A stretch of DNA of 64,000 bases, taken from positions 86,755,398 to 86,819,397 of the forward strand of contig NC_134457.1 in the NCBI RefSeq assembly GCF_047948215.1, given 5' to 3'. The stretch is from Lycorma delicatula. Lineage: Eukaryota > Arthropoda > Insecta > Hemiptera > Fulgoridae. Every line of letters starts with the position of its first letter. The first letter of the stretch is position 1. The position numbers were made by a program, and so were the translations under genes. The notes under the pieces were generated by a model. It saw nothing but the letters and a program-made list of their open reading frames with translations. It was not told the DNA's origin and ran no database searches. This document shows, piece after piece, positions 51,401-57,400 of this stretch.

Positions 51401-54400
51401 TACAGCAGAGCTTAATTAAAAACATTATTCTGTTGTATATTATTACCATTAAGCTGAACAACTCTGATGAGAATATTGTGCCTGATTCTATGTTTATAAG
51501 TAAGTATAACAAAATCATTCAAATGATTCTTTATGACTATCATACTGAAAATAGTTCAAAACTTTGTACTTGTTTATAACAGTACATTCATTTAACATAA
51601 TCCTACTGTAAGGGCGTTTGCTTATAGTTTACTACCTAGTAAATTAAACAGACACAAAAATAACTACTGAACTTCTTTTTTTATTATAAAAATAAACTTC
51701 TCTGTTAATAATGTATAAGTAACATCGCAAACCACCAGTTCAATCCTTTATTAATGAATGTCATTATAAATGCTTCATTATTATAATCCATTATTATTAT
51801 TTAAATTTAGTTAAATTATATACCACAGATACTTAGTTCTAGTACAGAAAAACTGCAACTTCATGGTTAGTTAAAGAATTTTGAGTGTTTTATCTTTAAT
51901 TTTTCAAAATTTATTAAAGTAGACTTATTTGAGAAATAATTTTTTTAAATATATATTAGATTATATGAATACATGAAAGATAATTTTTTATGCAATTCAA
52001 AAGCAATTAAATTTCACCAATATTATGTTTGATGAAAAACATAAACCGCTCTTTATTTCTGAATCATAAGATGATGTTAACTTTATAATATAAAGGTTGT
52101 CCTAGCAATTTCTGCTAGGATTGCTAAATACAGCAACATTAAAAAAAAACATAAACAAAAACACAAAATAAAAACATAAGTAAAATGCATGAAATTTACA
52201 GACAGTTGACAAGTATGAAATATATTTCACTCTATACCTTCAGATTCATATTTTTTAGGATCTGGATATTGTTCATGCCACTTCCAGTTATTACCCCTCA
52301 TTTGCTTCATGAATCCAAGAAGTCTTTCTTCACGACTTTCATTTGAGTGGGCTGATGCTCTATGGTAATCACAATATACCCTACCAAAGAAAAAAAGTGT
52401 AAATTTTCTTAATTGTTCTTTGCAATATATAAAAAAAGCAAATGCTCTTTATCTTGAAATATTTTATAAAATATGGTAGTAATTTCAACATCATTATTTA
52501 ATTAAATTTGTACACCTGAGATATTAAATATATTTTTGACTTAGACAAGACTTAGTCAGGTTCTTTTTAGCTTGAACCTTTGGTACTTTATTTGTTTTTA
52601 ATACAGTTACAAGCAAATGAGTTTTTTAATAAGGACTTAAGGACCCTTTCTATTAAATGAAAAGATTTATAAGTAATGATTCTACATTTTTTTTTGTCTT
52701 AAGTCATTTTACTGGTTTGATGCAGCTCTCCAAGATTCCCTATCTAGTGCTAGTCATTTCATTTTGGTATATCCCCCTACATCCTACATCCCTAACAATT
52801 TCTTTTACATATTCCAAGCATTGCCTGCCTGCACAATTTTTCCCTTCTACCTATCCCTCCAATATTGAAGCGACTATTCCAGGATGGCTTAATATGTGGC
52901 CTATAAGTCTGTTTCTTCTTTTAACTACATTTTTCCAAATGCTTCTTTCTTCATCAATTTACCATAACACCTGGAGATCTGAACAGAAGACATAGAATGT
53001 GTAATGATTCGATTTCAAAATGGCAACCAGTATATCAGTTGGGAAAAGTGCTAACTGTTATCTCTGAAGTATCTCCTGACTTCCCTCAATGAATCACTGC
53101 CTGACAGGTATTCTTTGTACATATTGCCAAGCAAATATTAACTTGAATGAATATTTATTATACAAATTAGATAGAAAACTTTGAAAAATACAAAAAGTAA
53201 TGCAAAAGAGAATCTTTGTGGTAGTCAAAGTCAGTGATGTCTTGTGTTCCTAGAAACAGTGCTTACTACATTGTTAATGTAATAAAACAATATTTGTCAA
53301 TGATTAAAGTTTTCACATTCAATTACAATAGATAATTCTGTTTTATACTTTATTTTAATTTTTACTCTTTTTAAGCAATCAATTGCTGTTGAACTCAATT
53401 TTTTTTTTGTAATTCTCAGAAGTCTACTGAATACAGAAGTACAAATACTCCTAATTAAATAATATTGAGTTGGTGTTGTCAAAATAGCAGAAAATTTAAC
53501 ATGTAAATTGACAAATATATCATTAAATTAAAAAAAAAAAGGATTTATAAAATAATATGATGCCTAAACCTAAAAAATCCTCATATTATTACTAAGAGTT
53601 ATTACTCATTTACTCTTTTTATTTCTTTTTACTTATTCACATTTTTCTATAGTTTTCTCAAATACATTTTTATCAAATGCATAATTTTTGAATGTATTAA
53701 CTTTCTCAAATATATTTGATTCTCATGTATACAACCTTTTTTTATTGACAAAATTTTGAATTATAATGTGTACTAATCCTCAAATTATTAATAAATAACT
53801 AACTTATAGTGGGTTGTTTATTTACTTTCTAAAGAAAGTAAGTGTCAAACATACTGGTATTGAAATAGTTTGAGAATAAAAGAATGTAAGGCCAGAGCAA
53901 TAACAGCTTTTAACTCGGATGAAAATATTGAGATTATAAAAGATCAATTAGCAACTGATTGTTCAATAATTCAGCATGATCATAAGACTAATATCAAAGA
54001 AACAGAACCTGTGAAGAGAAAAATAAATTGAGAAGAAAAGCAGAACATCCTCAATTATCTCCTACGCAAATCTTATGAACTGAACTATCATGCATCTAAA
54101 TCAGTGTTCTTGTTCATTTGGCAGTAAGAGAAAGTCTAAAAAAATTCCTTAAGAAGACAATATTGATGAGAATTACCACCTGACCTGAAATCTTTGAATG
54201 ATTTTGATGAACTTCCTTAATTAAGCTCTCCCATGGGTGATAGATTTCTCTTGCATACAGAATATGCTGATAATTCAAGTCTTATTGTTTTTACGACAAG
54301 ACAGAACTAAGAATTATTGTTCACAGGCATGTGTAATATGTATGAAGATGGGAACATGAGGTACATTACACCAATTTTCTTTTTACATGCTATAAATAAA

Positions 54401-57400
54401 TTTTATATTTTTAGATAACTCCATCCATTTTCACTCAAGTTTTCACTATTTTGGATTGAATGTAGATGTTTTATTTTAAGCAGTTCCACTGAAATTTTTT
54501 TATGATTTACTCTCTTCCAAAGGAAGTGCGAAGTATGCTATTGTTCTGCATGTTGTTTCACATGCTTTTAATGAACGTAGAATTGAAAATTGTGAGCCTC
54601 GAAATCAAGGCGGACTTTAAAAACACTATAATTGAGGCATATAGAGAAACTTTACAAATGTTTTATATTCAAGCTGTTTTTTTCCACCTCTGCCAGAATA
54701 CCTAGGACAAATTCAAGCCAAAGGATCACAACAAAATTAAAATGATAAAAATAATTTTGAAATTAAAGTAGAGGTAGATGAAGAGCTGTTCTGTGGCTCA
54801 GTACTGAAGTGAGTTATACCAAGTTAAGTAACTTTAGATGCTTTTGGTCTGTTAAAGGTGCTTCAAAAAAAAAAAAAAAATAGCAGGAGGTTCAAGATCG
54901 AATACAAAATATAACCACAGAATATCAAAATTTTAAAGAAAAAATTTTGTCTTCATACTTTAGTGTAATAGTTCATTATATTGTGAGTAAAAAAATAATA
55001 TTATTAAAATTAAAGATTATTTTTTTAATTCGGGAATTGTATTTTTGGTAAACTGGATTAGGAAAGTTTGTTGCTTAGGAAAACGGCCATTCGAAAAGTT
55101 ATTTTTTGGGAAAATGTATGGTAACGATTCACATCTGTTAAGATTACTGCATTTAAAACTAATAATTGAATAAAATATTTATAAAATTAAAATTAATTTG
55201 TTTTACATTTGTGTTAATAAATTGCAAGAGTCATAAAAAAATGTACTGCATGTGTACCTATTTATAACCTTGAAGATGAAATACCTATTACAGGGAAAGC
55301 TCCAGTTACAACTCAATTTTTTCTACTGTATCCAGCTTAGTGCCTGTAATGGTTCCTTGAACAATCATCTTTTCCTTGGATTATATTTTTTTATGTTATA
55401 CTACTAAGCCATAGAAATTGGTTAGTTATGTACTTCACTAAGGCTGTAACCAAATACACACTTAAAATTCATTGCTAATAGGAGGAAGAACAGAAATGGA
55501 TTTTGGTGTCTCTTTTAATCAAAACAATAAATCCATTACTTCTTGATAATTATTTATTATTATGTCGAGAGCCCCTTTCTAATAAAATGCTCCTTCTAGC
55601 CATAAACCAGAAAGATTCCACCACAAATATCAGATTTACTAGAATTTGTAATTAACTGTCCCTTCAGCAATTGATTTATGAAATCAAATTAAATTTTGAC
55701 AATTTCCCTTCTATTTAATTCTAGTCAAAAGTATTTCTTGTAGATAAATTCATATGCAATCTTCTCTGTAACTTAAAAAACTCATCATTTGACACACTAA
55801 TTGACAATATTTTTTTAAGGTATTTATTTAAAATATTTAAAATTTATAAGAAGATCTAGATTTTTAAATCTAATTTTTACTGTGAAGTAGCAGTATGAAA
55901 TACATCAAGAAAAAAGTCCTGTTGATTGTTTATATTTTTATGTACATCAATAGATAAAAGTATAATAAAAAAAAATATATATAATACCATCAGATTTTTA
56001 TCTTTTTCCTCACCAGTTAGGATGCACTCTCCAATTTCCTTTGAAATAATCTGTTACACTTGCACCTACAAAAAAAGGAGAGAAAAATGAGTTTTACAAA
56101 AAAAATATTACTTTCAAATTAAATAAATTTAATCAAATAAGTAAAGATAACATTGTATTACATTGACATATATTTTAAAATTGAGTTAATAAAAAAGATT
56201 TCAAATAAACTACTTGATTTCTAAATACTTGAAATTATATCTCCAAAAGATCTTTTCTGAAATATCATAATTCTTCAAATCTGCAGTTCATTATTAATAA
56301 AGTTCGTTTTATTCTTAATGTTTTATTAATTTCATTATTGTGTAACAAAAACAATAATTAATAAAATGAAATTAATCGCACGCAATCTTTACTTGTATTT
56401 TATCTTAAATTGTATTAAATTCAAATCACAGAATTCAATAAGCTGGTGAAAGAAGAGTACTTATTTATTTATCCAAGTTATGGTTTATAAAAAAAAAACA
56501 TAAGCCTAATTGTTCATACACGCAAAGCATTTTATCAAATGTAAGGGCCATTTAAGAATCAAGAATGGAGTGATTGGGATTATTTAAAACACTATATGCA
56601 CAATAGCTTCATCCGTTCTATTATGTCACTATCAGCCATTTTGTTGACATGCTATCACTATGTGGTTTTCTTAATTTAACAATGATAGTGGAGATAAATA
56701 ATTATATCAGTTATAAAATCAAATTGTAAACACAATTTAAAAAAAGAAAAAAATTTAAAGTTTTTCCTAATATCAGAAAAAACTATCATTTTGTATTTAT
56801 TAATATTTCACAAAGGAGCCAAAAAGTCTCTTTCCATGATATACATACAGGTTGGTATCACTGTATATCATCAGGTGATAACAGAGGTTAATCAGCTGAT
56901 TTCATTTATTCAACACACCAGGTTTGTTAAAAGTTGACATCATTTTCACTTGCAAATGAAAGATCAAGACTTGTTCCATGTTAAGTTAAAATGGTTGCTA
57001 CAAGCACTTGAAGAAACTATTCAGTTGAAGAAATGCTTGTTGATGCTAGTGTTTGGTTATATTAATGTACAAATGCAAATGAAGATTATGAAAACATAAA
57101 GGATAGATTTGTTCAGTGTTTTGGTAAGGAAGCTCCACCACAGTAACACTCCAAAAGTGGGAAAAAAGATACTTTTCCCCCACTTTTTATACCACCAGAC
57201 CAGTTCTCAATTTGAAACGTTTGGACATCCTTTCAATTGATTGAATAGATCTGATATTTTTAAAAAAATCCTGTTAACAACCTTCTCTTAAATTGATCAG
57301 GAAAAGGAACTAATTATTCCTATTCAACATTTCAAAAAATAATGTAAAATATCTTGGGTTTAAACCTTTTAAGTCTGCTCATGTTACGTTAATGTGCTTT